Shown here: positions 1-9,448 of the stretch, piece by piece | Layout of the letters: the number at the start of each line of letters is the position of its first letter | How positions within the stretch are numbered: the stretch's first letter is position 1 | Assembly: GCA_018697205.1 (NCBI GenBank) | Contig: JABHTG010000037.1 | Location: 30,283 to 94,282, forward strand | Source of the DNA: Nitrospina sp. | Lineage (GTDB): Bacteria > Nitrospinota > Nitrospinia > Nitrospinales > VA-1 | Length of the DNA stretch: 64,000 nucleotides | Direction: 5' to 3' | Made by a program: the position numbers and the translations under genes | The notes under the pieces: model-generated | The model's database searches: none | What the model saw: the letters and a program-made list of their open reading frames with translations, nothing else | What the model was told of the DNA's origin: nothing

Positions 1-1329
1 ACGGATGTAGTTGTGAATTCATCAGGTGTTGTTTATATAGCTGATCGGAATAATAATCGTATTCGTAAGATTGATGAATTGGGCGTTATTACAACTTTAA
101 TGGGAACCAAACTTACAGGATATAATGGTGATAATGAAATTGCAGCAGAAACTAACTTGCATCTTCCTTTTGCTTTATCTTTTAATGGAGAAAATAATTT
201 GTTGGTTGTGGATCGTAATCATTTTCGAGTTAGAGGGATTAATCTTCAAAATAACCAAGTTAATACAGTCGCGGGAAATGGAAAATTTTTATTCAAAGGA
301 GATGGGGGCCCTGGAGGAGGGGCTACTTTAGAGGCACCATCCGGAATTGCTTTAGATAGTAAAGGAAACGTGTTATTTGTTGATCGTTTACACCAACGAA
401 TACGAAAGATTGATAGCAAGGGTATTATTAAAACTATTATCGGAAATGGAAAGCAGGGGAGCGAAGGCAATGGAGGATTAGGTATTAAGGCAACGCTTCA
501 TCTCCCAGAGGTCGTAATAGTTGATCATGAGGACAACATTTTTTTAACTCAGCGTTCAGGTAACGCTTGGATTATTCGTAAACACTCAATAGATGGAGTT
601 ATTACCCATTTTGCTGGCAATGGAAGGCAAGGAAATACCGGAGATGGGGGGCTTGCTATAGATGCTTCTTTTCATACAATTTCTGATATAGCTGCTGATG
701 AAGGAGGTAATATTTATGTTGCTGATTCAATCAATAAAAATATCCGTAGGATCGATAATCGTGGAATAATTTCTACTATTGCCGAAATTTCTATAGGAAC
801 TCTGGGGTCAGAGGTTCACCCAAATGGAATTGTTATCGACAAAGCAGGTAGTATTATTTTTTCTGATTCAGGGAGCAGTAAAGTTTATAAAATAGATGAA
901 AATGGTTCTATTATATTAATCGCTGGGACGGGCGATTTTGATGATTACGGTGACGGAGGATTAGCTCTCGAGGCTGGTCTTAGATCTCCTGGAGGCATGG
1001 CACTTGGGCCAGAGGGATTTCTTTATATTGCTGAGCAGACAACACACCGGATCCGAAAAATAGATTCAAATGGTGTGATTAGTGGATATGTAGGTACCGG
1101 AAAATTTGGTTTTTCGGGAGATGGAGGGCTAGCAGTAAAAGCAAAAATTAAAACTCCGTTTCGTATAGCTTTTGATACAGAGGGCAATCTTTATTTTTCT
1201 GACCGAGATAATAACCGTATTCGTAAAGTTGATACTAGTGGAATAATAACAACTATTGCTGGACACAGTAATATAGGTTGGCTCCAAGATGGTTTAGAAG
1301 TACGTATTATGGTTCATAACTTCCCTTAA
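1..1329 (+). CDS. NHL-repeat beta-propeller protein, 5' end truncated by window edge
   Basis: Repeated NHL-type blades (GNVLFVDRLHQRIRKIDSKGIIKTIIGNGKQG..., GNLYFSDRDNNRIRKVDTSGIITTIAG). The frame is open to base 1 upstream of the called GTG. Confidence 0.85.
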   Translation, partial: TDVVVNSSGVVYIADRNNNRIRKIDELGVITTLMGTKLTGYNGDNEIAAETNLHLPFALSFNGENNLLVVDRNHFRVRGINLQNNQVNTVAGNGKFLFKGDGGPGGGATLEAPSGIALDSKGNVLFVDRLHQRIRKIDSKGIIKTIIGNGKQGSEGNGGLGIKATLHLPEVVIVDHEDNIFLTQRSGNAWIIRKHSIDGVITHFAGNGRQGNTGDGGLAIDASFHTISDIAADEGGNIYVADSINKNIRRIDNRGIISTIAEISIGTLGSEVHPNGIVIDKAGSIIFSDSGSSKVYKIDENGSIILIAGTGDFDDYGDGGLALEAGLRSPGGMALGPEGFLYIAEQTTHRIRKIDSNGVISGYVGTGKFGFSGDGGLAVKAKIKTPFRIAFDTEGNLYFSDRDNNRIRKVDTSGIITTIAGHSNIGWLQDGLEVRIMVHNFP

Positions 1330-1403
1330 TTATCTTGCTTGTTACTTGTTTGGCATGGTTTATATTTGTTTCAAAAAAATTTCTATTTTAATAATATTTA
1401 AAG

Positions 1404-1793
1404 TTATATTTTTTTTGCAATAGCGAGTTTGTAAAATTCTTTTATATATTTAGTATTTGGTTTTTCGAATTTCAAACCTAATTCATAACAACGTTTACCT
1501 AAAAGCGGATCTTCTCTAAAAATAGAGCGAGTGCACTCGCATCGTATTATGTTAGTGCCTAGGTTCTCAATTTTTGGTAGTTCTAAATCAAGGATGATGC
1601 CTATTTTAACCTGGGATTTCGCTTCTATACATAATCCCCCAGTAGATATATCTATTACCTTGACTTTTGAGGTCACTATTTTGTTGTCACCTTGCTCGAC
1701 TTTATAGGATCCACTTGACTTTATTATACTTGTTATTTTTTTTATGCCGACACGAAGAGATATTCTTTGCTCTTTATATGTGCTCATAGGCAT
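1404..1793 (-). CDS. PilZ domain protein
   Basis: RISLRVG...VIDISTGGLCIEAKSQVKIGIILDLELP pattern typical of PilZ. Confidence 0.7.
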   Translation of the reverse strand: MPMSTYKEQRISLRVGIKKITSIIKSSGSYKVEQGDNKIVTSKVKVIDISTGGLCIEAKSQVKIGIILDLELPKIENLGTNIIRCECTRSIFREDPLLGKRCYELGLKFEKPNTKYIKEFYKLAIAKKI

Positions 1794-1854
1794 ATTTTTT
1801 TTATACTTAATGTTATCGGATTATTTTCTGTCTCTTGGTAATAGATTTATTTTT

Positions 1855-2169
1855 TTAAAAATTAATAACTAACTCTTCTACAAGTAGATTATTTTGAATG
1901 TGGTTCTTTAAAATTTTATCGATATCAATTTTTGTTTTTGGTGAGTACCAGGCATCATCTGGATAAACAACCATGGCAGGGCCATGGGCGCAAGCATCAA
2001 GGCATCCTGCTTTATTGATCCTGATTTTTCCTTTTAGGCCCAATTCATGGATACGTTTTTTAGTGTATTCTAATAGAGCCTCAGAACCTCTTTCTGAGCA
2101 TGAACTCCTTGGGTCATCTTTTGTTCGTTTGTTATTACAGATAAAAAGATGCTTTTGAAATCTAGGCAT
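1855..2169 (-). CDS. Thioredoxin-like [2Fe-2S] ferredoxin
   Basis: HLFICNNKR...CSERGSEAL...INKAGCLDACAHGPAMVVYPD, the typical (2Fe-2S) ferredoxin pattern. Confidence 0.85.
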   Translation of the reverse strand: MPRFQKHLFICNNKRTKDDPRSSCSERGSEALLEYTKKRIHELGLKGKIRINKAGCLDACAHGPAMVVYPDDAWYSPKTKIDIDKILKNHIQNNLLVEELVINF

Positions 2170-2183
2170 GAGGTGGAACTTTC

Positions 2184-3200
2184 TTATACATCAGCTTTAG
2201 GTAATTTATAGGTTTGGTTTTTTTCGTAATATTCTTTGAATTTACCGAAATTTATATAACACCGATCACAACTATCAGGGAAGATTGTTACAATAACGCC
2301 TTTTTTTATCCTTCGCGCTAGTTCTAATGCTCCACAAAGGGCGGCGGCTGATGATTGCCCAGCCAGAATACCTTCCTTTTTTTCGAGGATATCCACCATG
2401 TCGTAAGCTTCTTCGGTTAGTATACTTATTTTTCCATCCAAAACTTCTTCATTATATATTCCTGGAACAATTGAACTGGCCATATGTTTTAGCCCTTCTA
2501 GGCCATGAAGTTCTTCTTTAGGTTCCATAGCAAAACCTTGAATTTCTGGATTGAATTCTTTAAGCCTCTTAGTAGTTCCCATAATGGTTCCGCCTGTACC
2601 AATCCCAGCAATGAAATGTGTTATGCGCTGGTCTGTTTGTTCCCAAATTTCTGGAGCGGTTGTTTCGTAGTGAGCTTTCCAATTTGAGTCATTATTATAC
2701 TGGTCTGGCATAAAATAAAGTTCAGGATTTTCTTGATATATTTTTTTTGCTAGAAGAATTGCACCATCAGAACCTTCAAATGGACTTGAAGTGACGATCT
2801 CAGCACCATAAAAGTCTGCCATTAGACCTTTTCTTTCTTTGCAAACATTAGCAGGCATCACCAGCTTTACTTTATAGCCCTTTATCTTCCCAATAAGAGC
2901 ATAAGCAATTCCAGTGTTTCCTGAGGTTGAGTCGAGTATAATTTTATTTTTTGTTAACTTTCCAGATTTCTCACCATCTTCAATCATCTTGAGGGCGGGG
3001 CGTGATTTAACTGATCCACCAGCATTTTTCCATTCGGCTTTTGCAAAGATGGTAACGTCTTTTAATTCACTCCCGATATTTTTTATCCTAATTAAAGGAG
3101 TGTTCCCTATTGTCTTTAGTACTGAAGTGTCAGCAATTACCGGACAAGTAGGTGTTTGAACTTCTGTTGGTAGTGATAGTTTCATATTAAATTTTGACAT
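2184..3200 (-). CDS. PLP-dependent cysteine synthase family protein (CysM/CBS-like)
   Basis: IGNTPLIRI...NAGGSVKSRPALKMI...STSGNTGIAYA...GIGTGGTIMGT...; fold type II PLP enzyme. Confidence 0.88.
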   Translation of the reverse strand: MSKFNMKLSLPTEVQTPTCPVIADTSVLKTIGNTPLIRIKNIGSELKDVTIFAKAEWKNAGGSVKSRPALKMIEDGEKSGKLTKNKIILDSTSGNTGIAYALIGKIKGYKVKLVMPANVCKERKGLMADFYGAEIVTSSPFEGSDGAILLAKKIYQENPELYFMPDQYNNDSNWKAHYETTAPEIWEQTDQRITHFIAGIGTGGTIMGTTKRLKEFNPEIQGFAMEPKEELHGLEGLKHMASSIVPGIYNEEVLDGKISILTEEAYDMVDILEKKEGILAGQSSAAALCGALELARRIKKGVIVTIFPDSCDRCYINFGKFKEYYEKNQTYKLPKADV

Positions 3201-3270
3201 TGAGAGTTAGATGCCATAAACAACAAATGGTATCAAAATTAAGTAAACAAGCTTCTGGTAAGACGCATAC

Positions 3271-4077
3271 TTATTTTTGTACCCCACAAAACTCTTCATA
3301 ATCTACTAATTCTTTAATGGTAGGTTTTTCGCCACACATTGGACAATTTATATCTTTACGTAATCGAAGGTTTCTAAACTCAGCATTGAGAGCATCGTAT
3401 ATAAGGAGCCTTCCTACTAGTGGTTTACCGATTCCAAGTACAAGTTTTAATACTTCAGCAACTTGTAGGTTTCCTATTACTCCTGCCAAAACACCTAAAA
3501 CTCCTCCCTCTTGGCAATTTGGAGACATATCTGGAGGAGGAGGTTCTGGATATAAGCATCTATAACAGGGCCCATCAACTGGCTTAAAAACAGTTACTTG
3601 ACCCTCAAACCTATAAATACTTCCATGAATAAGGGTTTTGTTTTTCATAACACAAGCATCATTAACTAAGTATCGTGTCGGGAAATTATCTGATCCGTCT
3701 ACAATATAGTCATAGCCTTCTATAAACTTCATGATATTACTTGAGTCTAATCTTTCTTCATATAGTGTGACGCTTACATCTGGATTAAGCGCTTCTATAG
3801 TTTTTTTTGCAGATTCGGTTTTTAACATACCAATTCGTTCTGTCGAATGAATGATTTGTCTTTGAAGGTTACTAAGGTCAACTCGGTCGAAGTCAACAAT
3901 CCCCAGATTACCTATACCAGCGGCAGCTAAATAATATGCAGCAGGAGAACCTAGACCTCCAGCCCCCAGAAGAAGGACTCTCGCTTCTAGCATTTTTTGT
4001 TGGCCGGAGCCACCAACTTCAGGAAGTATTATATGTCGACTGTATCGCTCTATCTGCTCATCGGTAAATTCAATCAT
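3271..4077 (-). CDS. MoeB/ThiF/HesA-family adenylyltransferase (sulfur-carrier activating)
   Basis: RYSRHIILPEVGGSGQQKMLEARVLLLGAGGLGSPAAYYLAAAGIGNLGIVDFDRVDLSNLQRQIIH; no C-terminal rhodanese domain. Confidence 0.92.
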   Translation of the reverse strand: MIEFTDEQIERYSRHIILPEVGGSGQQKMLEARVLLLGAGGLGSPAAYYLAAAGIGNLGIVDFDRVDLSNLQRQIIHSTERIGMLKTESAKKTIEALNPDVSVTLYEERLDSSNIMKFIEGYDYIVDGSDNFPTRYLVNDACVMKNKTLIHGSIYRFEGQVTVFKPVDGPCYRCLYPEPPPPDMSPNCQEGGVLGVLAGVIGNLQVAEVLKLVLGIGKPLVGRLLIYDALNAEFRNLRLRKDINCPMCGEKPTIKELVDYEEFCGVQK

Positions 4078-4361
4078 TAAGCTCTAATTCCACCTGCAAT
4101 GGCTGGGATAATCGAAATTTCGTCTCCATCTTTTACAACGGTATTTTCACCTTCGAGAAAGCGAATATCTTCTTCATTAATATATATATTTATAAAGCGT
4201 CTAGGTGTTCCGCTTTCTTCACAAATGCGATCTTTAATTCCATTAAATCTACTTTCTAGATTGTTGATAATATCAGAAATAGTTCCCCCTTCAGCCGATA
4301 CTTCAGATTGATTATCAGTGAGCTTCATCAACGGGGTAGGAATTCTTACCTTAATGGTCAT
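4077..4361 (-). CDS. MoaD/ThiS/CysO-like ubiquitin-fold sulfur carrier with C-terminal ...AGGIRA
   Basis: About 94 aa beta-grasp protein, VVKDGDEISIIPAIAGGIRA; its stop overlaps the moeB-like start (TAATG). Confidence 0.88.
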   Translation of the reverse strand: MTIKVRIPTPLMKLTDNQSEVSAEGGTISDIINNLESRFNGIKDRICEESGTPRRFINIYINEEDIRFLEGENTVVKDGDEISIIPAIAGGIRA

Positions 4362-4383
4362 ATTTTAAATCTCCTTAAAACGT

Positions 4384-5625
4384 TTATACGGTTACACTAT
4401 TAGAGTATATTTCTTCAAAACTATTTAACTTAGGTTTAATTATAATTGGATCATTGTATTGTCCATTTAAGGCTTCTACTGTTTTAAGGCCGTTGCCTGT
4501 TATACAGATTACTGTGGTCTCATCAGGCTTGATGCGCCCTTGCTGAACCAATTTTTTTGTAACCCCAAGTGTTACACCACCAGCAGTTTCGGTAAATATA
4601 CCCTCAGTCTCTGCAAGAAGTTTCATTGCCAATACAATTTCCTCGTCATTCACATCTTCGCCATAACCCCCACTAGCTTGTGTTGTTTTAACACCATAAT
4701 AGCCGTCAGCAGGATTACCAATAGCGATAGACTTTGCTATAGTATCTGGTTTTACAGGAGTAATGATATCAGTATTATTTTTTATAGCGGTAGTTACTGG
4801 GGAACATCCGGTAGCCTGTGCTGCAAAAATCTTTGACTGAACTTTTCCATCTAAAAGACCCAGACATTCAAACTCATGAAATGCTTTCCAGATTTTTGTT
4901 ATTAGTGAACTACCTGCAACAGGTACAATTACATTGTCGGGGGTTTTCCAGCCCAACTGCTCAGCTATTTCGTAGCCATACGATCTGGACCCATCGCCAT
5001 AGTAGGGACGTATATTAATATTTACAAACGCCCACTTATGATTTACTGCGATTTCACTACAAAGCCTATTTACATCATCATAAGAACCATCAACGGCAAT
5101 TAAATTGGTTCCATAAATATTTGTTCCTAAAATTTTCCCAGACTCTAACCCTACAGGGATAAATATAAAGCTTTTTAACCCAGCTTCTGCAGAGTGTGCA
5201 GCAACTGAATTAGCTAAGTTGCCTGTAGATGCGCAAGAGATTGTATCAAAACCAAGTTCTATTGCTTTAGATACAGCTACTGCGACGACTCTGTCTTTGA
5301 ATGAAAAGGTAGGATGATTAACAGAATCATTTTTGATGTAAAGATTATTGAGCCCTAGTATTTTGCCTAAATTTTTTGCACGCAACAAAGGTGTAAACCC
5401 TACATGATCACCGACTTTATTTTCTTCATCCAATGGCATTAAATCCTTATAGCGCCACATTGAAGGAGGTCCTGATAATATAGATTTACGCGTTATTTTT
5501 TTGCTAATTTTTTCGTAATCATAGTCAACCTCAAGAGGACCAAAGCAATATTCACATACATGAATAGGTTCCTTAGGGAACTCTCTTTGGCATTCTTTAC
5601 ATTTCAATCCTTTTACATTTCCCAT
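4384..5625 (-). CDS. thrC: Threonine synthase
   Basis: N-terminal CxxC..CxxC; VGFTPLLRAKNLG...HPTFSFKDRVVAVAVSKA...CASTGNLANSVAAHSA. Confidence 0.88.
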   Translation of the reverse strand: MGNVKGLKCKECQREFPKEPIHVCEYCFGPLEVDYDYEKISKKITRKSILSGPPSMWRYKDLMPLDEENKVGDHVGFTPLLRAKNLGKILGLNNLYIKNDSVNHPTFSFKDRVVAVAVSKAIELGFDTISCASTGNLANSVAAHSAEAGLKSFIFIPVGLESGKILGTNIYGTNLIAVDGSYDDVNRLCSEIAVNHKWAFVNINIRPYYGDGSRSYGYEIAEQLGWKTPDNVIVPVAGSSLITKIWKAFHEFECLGLLDGKVQSKIFAAQATGCSPVTTAIKNNTDIITPVKPDTIAKSIAIGNPADGYYGVKTTQASGGYGEDVNDEEIVLAMKLLAETEGIFTETAGGVTLGVTKKLVQQGRIKPDETTVICITGNGLKTVEALNGQYNDPIIIKPKLNSFEEIYSNSVTV

Positions 5626-5638
5626 TCAATCAACTTTC

Positions 5639-6583
5639 TTAAAAGTATTGGTAAAAACTAAAATATCTTTCAGCGGTATCAGGTATCATTACAACCACAT
5701 TTTTTTCTAGCCCTAACTCTTTAGCTACTTCGCAGGCAGCATGACAGGCAGCTCCTGCTGAAATTCCAGCTGAAATACCTTCTTCTTTTCCTAGTCTTCT
5801 TGAGCATTGGTAAGCATCATCGTCAGAGACAGGTCTAACAGAATCTAGAATATTTATATTTAAAACCTTTGGCTTAAAACCAGCTCCGATACCTTGTATT
5901 TTATGTGGACCAGGATTTTTTCCTGAAAGAATTGCAGAAGTTGCTGGCTCGACAGCAACTATTTTAATATCTTTATTATGCTGTTTAAGACACTCACCAA
6001 CTCCCGTAATGGTTCCTCCTGTACCAACTCCAGCCACAAATGCATCAATTTTTTCTCCATTCATTGCACAAAGTATCTCGGGGCCAGTAGTTTCTCTATG
6101 GATTGCAGGGTTAGCTAAGTTATTAAACTGCTGTGGCATAAAATAGTCTGGATGTTGGGCCAAAAGTTCTTCGGCTCTTTCTATAGTTCCTTCCATTCCG
6201 AATTCGGCACGACTTAATTCTGTTTTCGCTCCAAAACTTTCAAGCATCATTCTTCGTTCGGTGCTCATATTTTCTGACATGACGAGAATGACTTGATAAC
6301 CTTTAACTGCTCCGACCATAGCGAGGCCAATACCTGTATTTCCACTAGTTGCTTCAATAATTGTGGAACCCGGTTTCAATATGCCGCGACTTTCGGCATC
6401 CTCCACCATGGCTTTTGCGATCCTATCTTTGACACTACCACCGGGATTAAAGCACTCGAGCTTAGCATATATATTTGCCCCATTTTCTGGGGTGATATTA
6501 TTTAGTTTGACTAGTGGGGTTAAACCAACTAGTTGCAAACTATCATTATTCTGACCAGCTTGGGTGACCGAATTTATTGTCAT
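5639..6583 (-). CDS. cysK: Cysteine synthase A (O-acetylserine sulfhydrylase)
   Basis: VGLTPLVKLN...NPGGSVKDRIAKAM...EATSGNTGIGLAMVGAVKGY...GVGTGGTITGVGECLK...C-terminal MIPDTAERYFSFYQYF. Confidence 0.92.
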   Translation of the reverse strand: MTINSVTQAGQNNDSLQLVGLTPLVKLNNITPENGANIYAKLECFNPGGSVKDRIAKAMVEDAESRGILKPGSTIIEATSGNTGIGLAMVGAVKGYQVILVMSENMSTERRMMLESFGAKTELSRAEFGMEGTIERAEELLAQHPDYFMPQQFNNLANPAIHRETTGPEILCAMNGEKIDAFVAGVGTGGTITGVGECLKQHNKDIKIVAVEPATSAILSGKNPGPHKIQGIGAGFKPKVLNINILDSVRPVSDDDAYQCSRRLGKEEGISAGISAGAACHAACEVAKELGLEKNVVVMIPDTAERYFSFYQYF

Positions 6584-6931
6584 AGATTTTTTTAAATAAA
6601 TATTCTGGCAAACTAGTGATTATAAATGATGAATATGTCTTAAGTCAACCGTATAAGTACTTGTTGATTAGGGGGTTTCTGACTTGGTAACCTAAAGTGT
6701 GTTAAATAAAATTTTTTCAGATTAACTTTAAAAGAATTAAAATTTGAGTTCAGATTACACGTTTTCGTGATTTATTTGCCTAATTTTTTCGATTTGCTTT
6801 AAGGGTTAATTATAGGGTTCAGTATTGGGGAATGATTGTAGATTCGCTTAAAAATTTTTATATTTTTGAGATCTAGTTTTTCGGGGAGTGACTCTGCAAT
6901 ACTTCTTATATGGTCAGCTTAATGGAGTAAT

Positions 6932-9448
6932 TTAACTGCGCGGATTATGACTTTTTATACTACTTAGGCGTTTTCTTATTTCCCTAGTGGCAATACTTGA
7001 ATCTTCAACCGTTGATATAATATGTGGCGTTATAAAAATCATTAATTCGGTTTTTGTATTTGTAGTACTTTCGCTACTAAACAGCTTTCCTATGTATGGG
7101 AGATCCATCAAACCTGGAACCCCTTCTACTGTTTGAGATGAATCGGTTCGCATCAATCCTCCCATAACGAGGACTTGGTTGTCCTTAAGTACCACTTCAG
7201 TATTAACCTCACGAGTATTAAAAGATGCTGTCGTGATTCCTCCAGATGTGACATCTGCACCTTTTGAACTAATTTCTTGCCGGATTTTCATGTTTACAAA
7301 ATTATCTGAATTGATCTTCGGAAAAATATCTAATTTTACGCCAACTTTTTTGAATTCTATTGAGGTTGAGGTAACAGGTGAAGCTGAATTTGTCGTTAGA
7401 GTAGAGCTTGCCACAGGTATTTCATCAGTAACAGAAATACTGGCTGCTTTATTATCAGATGTTACTAGAATGGGGTTAGCTAGAACATCAGCTTGGGAAT
7501 CGGAAGCAAATAATTCAAGTTTTGCCTTGAGCCGACTTGCGTTTTCTAAAAGCAGACTACCACCCGGAACCAGGCTTGCAGTTGCTCCAGATAATGAAGT
7601 CCCTAGAATTGAGTTGGTTGTTGCTGATGTCGCTAATGAACCTACTTTTGGAAGATCTATATTACCCAGTGATTCTCCTTCTAAAATCCATTCAACTCCT
7701 TTACGAGTAGCTTCATCAACTTTAAGGTCAATTATCAATACCTCTATAAGTACTTGTTGAGGTAATAGATCTAGTTTTTTAATCACTTCCAGAATAGCGG
7801 GATAATTTCTGGGACTGGTTCGAATGATTAAAGCATTTGTATCCTCGTCCGGTAGTATTGTGACTTCACCTTCGATATTGTCCTTTATTCCACCAGTTAG
7901 TTTTATTTGTTTGCTTTTTGGGTCATTAGTTTTTGATTGAGTTTTGGAATTTTTAGCTTTGGAAGTTTTGTTTTCTTTAGAGGTTTCGTTTTTAACCAAA
8001 TTATCAAACTGTTTTAATTTTGATTGAGATGATTCTTGTGATTGGAACAATGTGCTGAGTAAAGCTGACATTTTCCCAGCTTCGCCATTTTGAACGTAGT
8101 AAACAAATGTACTGACATCACCTTCTGATACAGGTTGGTCAAGTTTGTTAACCCAAAATTCGATTGTAGGTAAAATTCGGTCAAATGCGTTAACCACTAA
8201 AATAGAATTAAGTCGCCCTAAGGAAAGAAAAGTTAATGATTCACCGATTTCTTCTGCATATCCCATCGAAGAAAATATTTCATTCATTTCAAGAACAACT
8301 TTGTCTGACTCTGAATTATTAAGTTTGTATAACTGGATATCGGAAGTTGCTAGTTTATCAATATCTAATGCTTCGACCACGTTTATTATGCGCCTAACAT
8401 TATTGGCCATTTCTATCATCATTAAATTATTCGTTTCAGGAATTTCTATGAAGCTCGCATTAGGTGAGAGTAGGGGAGTTATGATTTTTTTCATTGATTC
8501 AACAGAGATATGCTTGAGCGGAATGATCTGGATGATTAGTCGCTCTTTTTCTGGGATACTAGAATCGTTGCCGTAATGGATGCTTAAAGGTTTCTTCGCA
8601 GCTTCTTCAACGCCAAGAAATCTATAAAAATTACCACTTTTTGTGACTGTGACATTGTGCAAGGCTAAAATTTGTTCTAGCACAGAATATAAATCTTCGA
8701 CCTGTATTTTATTAAATGTTTGCAGGGTTACTTTGCCCTGCACGTTACCTTCAACGATATAGTCAATTTTTAATAGTTCACTAAATGTAGTGATAACGTC
8801 ATATAACTCGGTTCCCTCAAAATTTAAGGTGATATGTTTAGCTTTTGTAAGTTCTTCTGGAAGTGTTGGCTCTTGATTGATTACCGTTTTTATCTTGTTT
8901 AAGGAGAATGGCTGCCGGTTTTGAAGTGTTTTTTTTGTGACTTCAATTTCACTAATCTGTTTGTTATTTTTTTCTTTATAGGCACTTTTTGGATTAAATT
9001 CAATTAAGCTAGACGAAAGACTTGAGATAAAAAACTTATTCTTGTTTTCATCTTCTGCGAGATACCACGTTTGTTTATCGTGAATATTTTTTTGAGTTCT
9101 TAGAAGAGAGAAAGTTTGATCCTTTTTTGCTATTCCTAAACTACCATATTGACTACCGGGGCCTTTTCTAAGAGGTACATTTTCACCAGATACTTTGATC
9201 AAACGATTTGTAGGTTGATCAGGTATGTTTTTTATCCCGCTTAAATCCAACGAACTTATGGGCTGCTTTTTATTACTAGAATTTTTTTTGTTGATTTTTG
9301 TTGCTTTTGATTTTCTTTTTTCAGAAAAAATCATCCCATCTACTGGATTTTTTTCTTTGAATTTTTCAAGAGCAGTCTTTCTATTTCCTAGACAACCGGA
9401 CGATAAACATACACTTAATATCAAAATTGATAAGAAAAATTTTTTCAT
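6932..9448 (-). CDS. gspD: Type II secretion secretin GspD with lipoprotein-like signal and N-terminal SH3b-like domain
   Basis: N-domain repeats and secretin core (VLIEVLIIDLKVDEATRKGVEW...VNTEVVLKDNQVLVMGGLMRTDSSQTVEGVPGLMDLPYIGKLFSS); N-terminal LSSGC and VPLRKGPGSQYGSLG. Confidence 0.93.
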   Translation of the reverse strand: MKKFFLSILILSVCLSSGCLGNRKTALEKFKEKNPVDGMIFSEKRKSKATKINKKNSSNKKQPISSLDLSGIKNIPDQPTNRLIKVSGENVPLRKGPGSQYGSLGIAKKDQTFSLLRTQKNIHDKQTWYLAEDENKNKFFISSLSSSLIEFNPKSAYKEKNNKQISEIEVTKKTLQNRQPFSLNKIKTVINQEPTLPEELTKAKHITLNFEGTELYDVITTFSELLKIDYIVEGNVQGKVTLQTFNKIQVEDLYSVLEQILALHNVTVTKSGNFYRFLGVEEAAKKPLSIHYGNDSSIPEKERLIIQIIPLKHISVESMKKIITPLLSPNASFIEIPETNNLMMIEMANNVRRIINVVEALDIDKLATSDIQLYKLNNSESDKVVLEMNEIFSSMGYAEEIGESLTFLSLGRLNSILVVNAFDRILPTIEFWVNKLDQPVSEGDVSTFVYYVQNGEAGKMSALLSTLFQSQESSQSKLKQFDNLVKNETSKENKTSKAKNSKTQSKTNDPKSKQIKLTGGIKDNIEGEVTILPDEDTNALIIRTSPRNYPAILEVIKKLDLLPQQVLIEVLIIDLKVDEATRKGVEWILEGESLGNIDLPKVGSLATSATTNSILGTSLSGATASLVPGGSLLLENASRLKAKLELFASDSQADVLANPILVTSDNKAASISVTDEIPVASSTLTTNSASPVTSTSIEFKKVGVKLDIFPKINSDNFVNMKIRQEISSKGADVTSGGITTASFNTREVNTEVVLKDNQVLVMGGLMRTDSSQTVEGVPGLMDLPYIGKLFSSESTTNTKTELMIFITPHIISTVEDSSIATREIRKRLSSIKSHNPRS

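Noticed and set aside
6584-6931. Possible riboswitch in the leader of the cysK-thrC operon
   Set aside because: The region is long enough for a leader, but I could not identify a conserved aptamer by eye; a covariance-model search (Infernal/Rfam) would be needed.
7179-7760. 193-aa plus-strand ORF antisense to gspD
   Set aside because: Lies fully inside the well-supported secretin gene on the opposite strand; composition is that of an antisense shadow, with no recognisable motif.
8145-8576. 143-aa plus-strand ORF antisense to gspD
   Set aside because: Shadow ORF of gspD; no domain signal.
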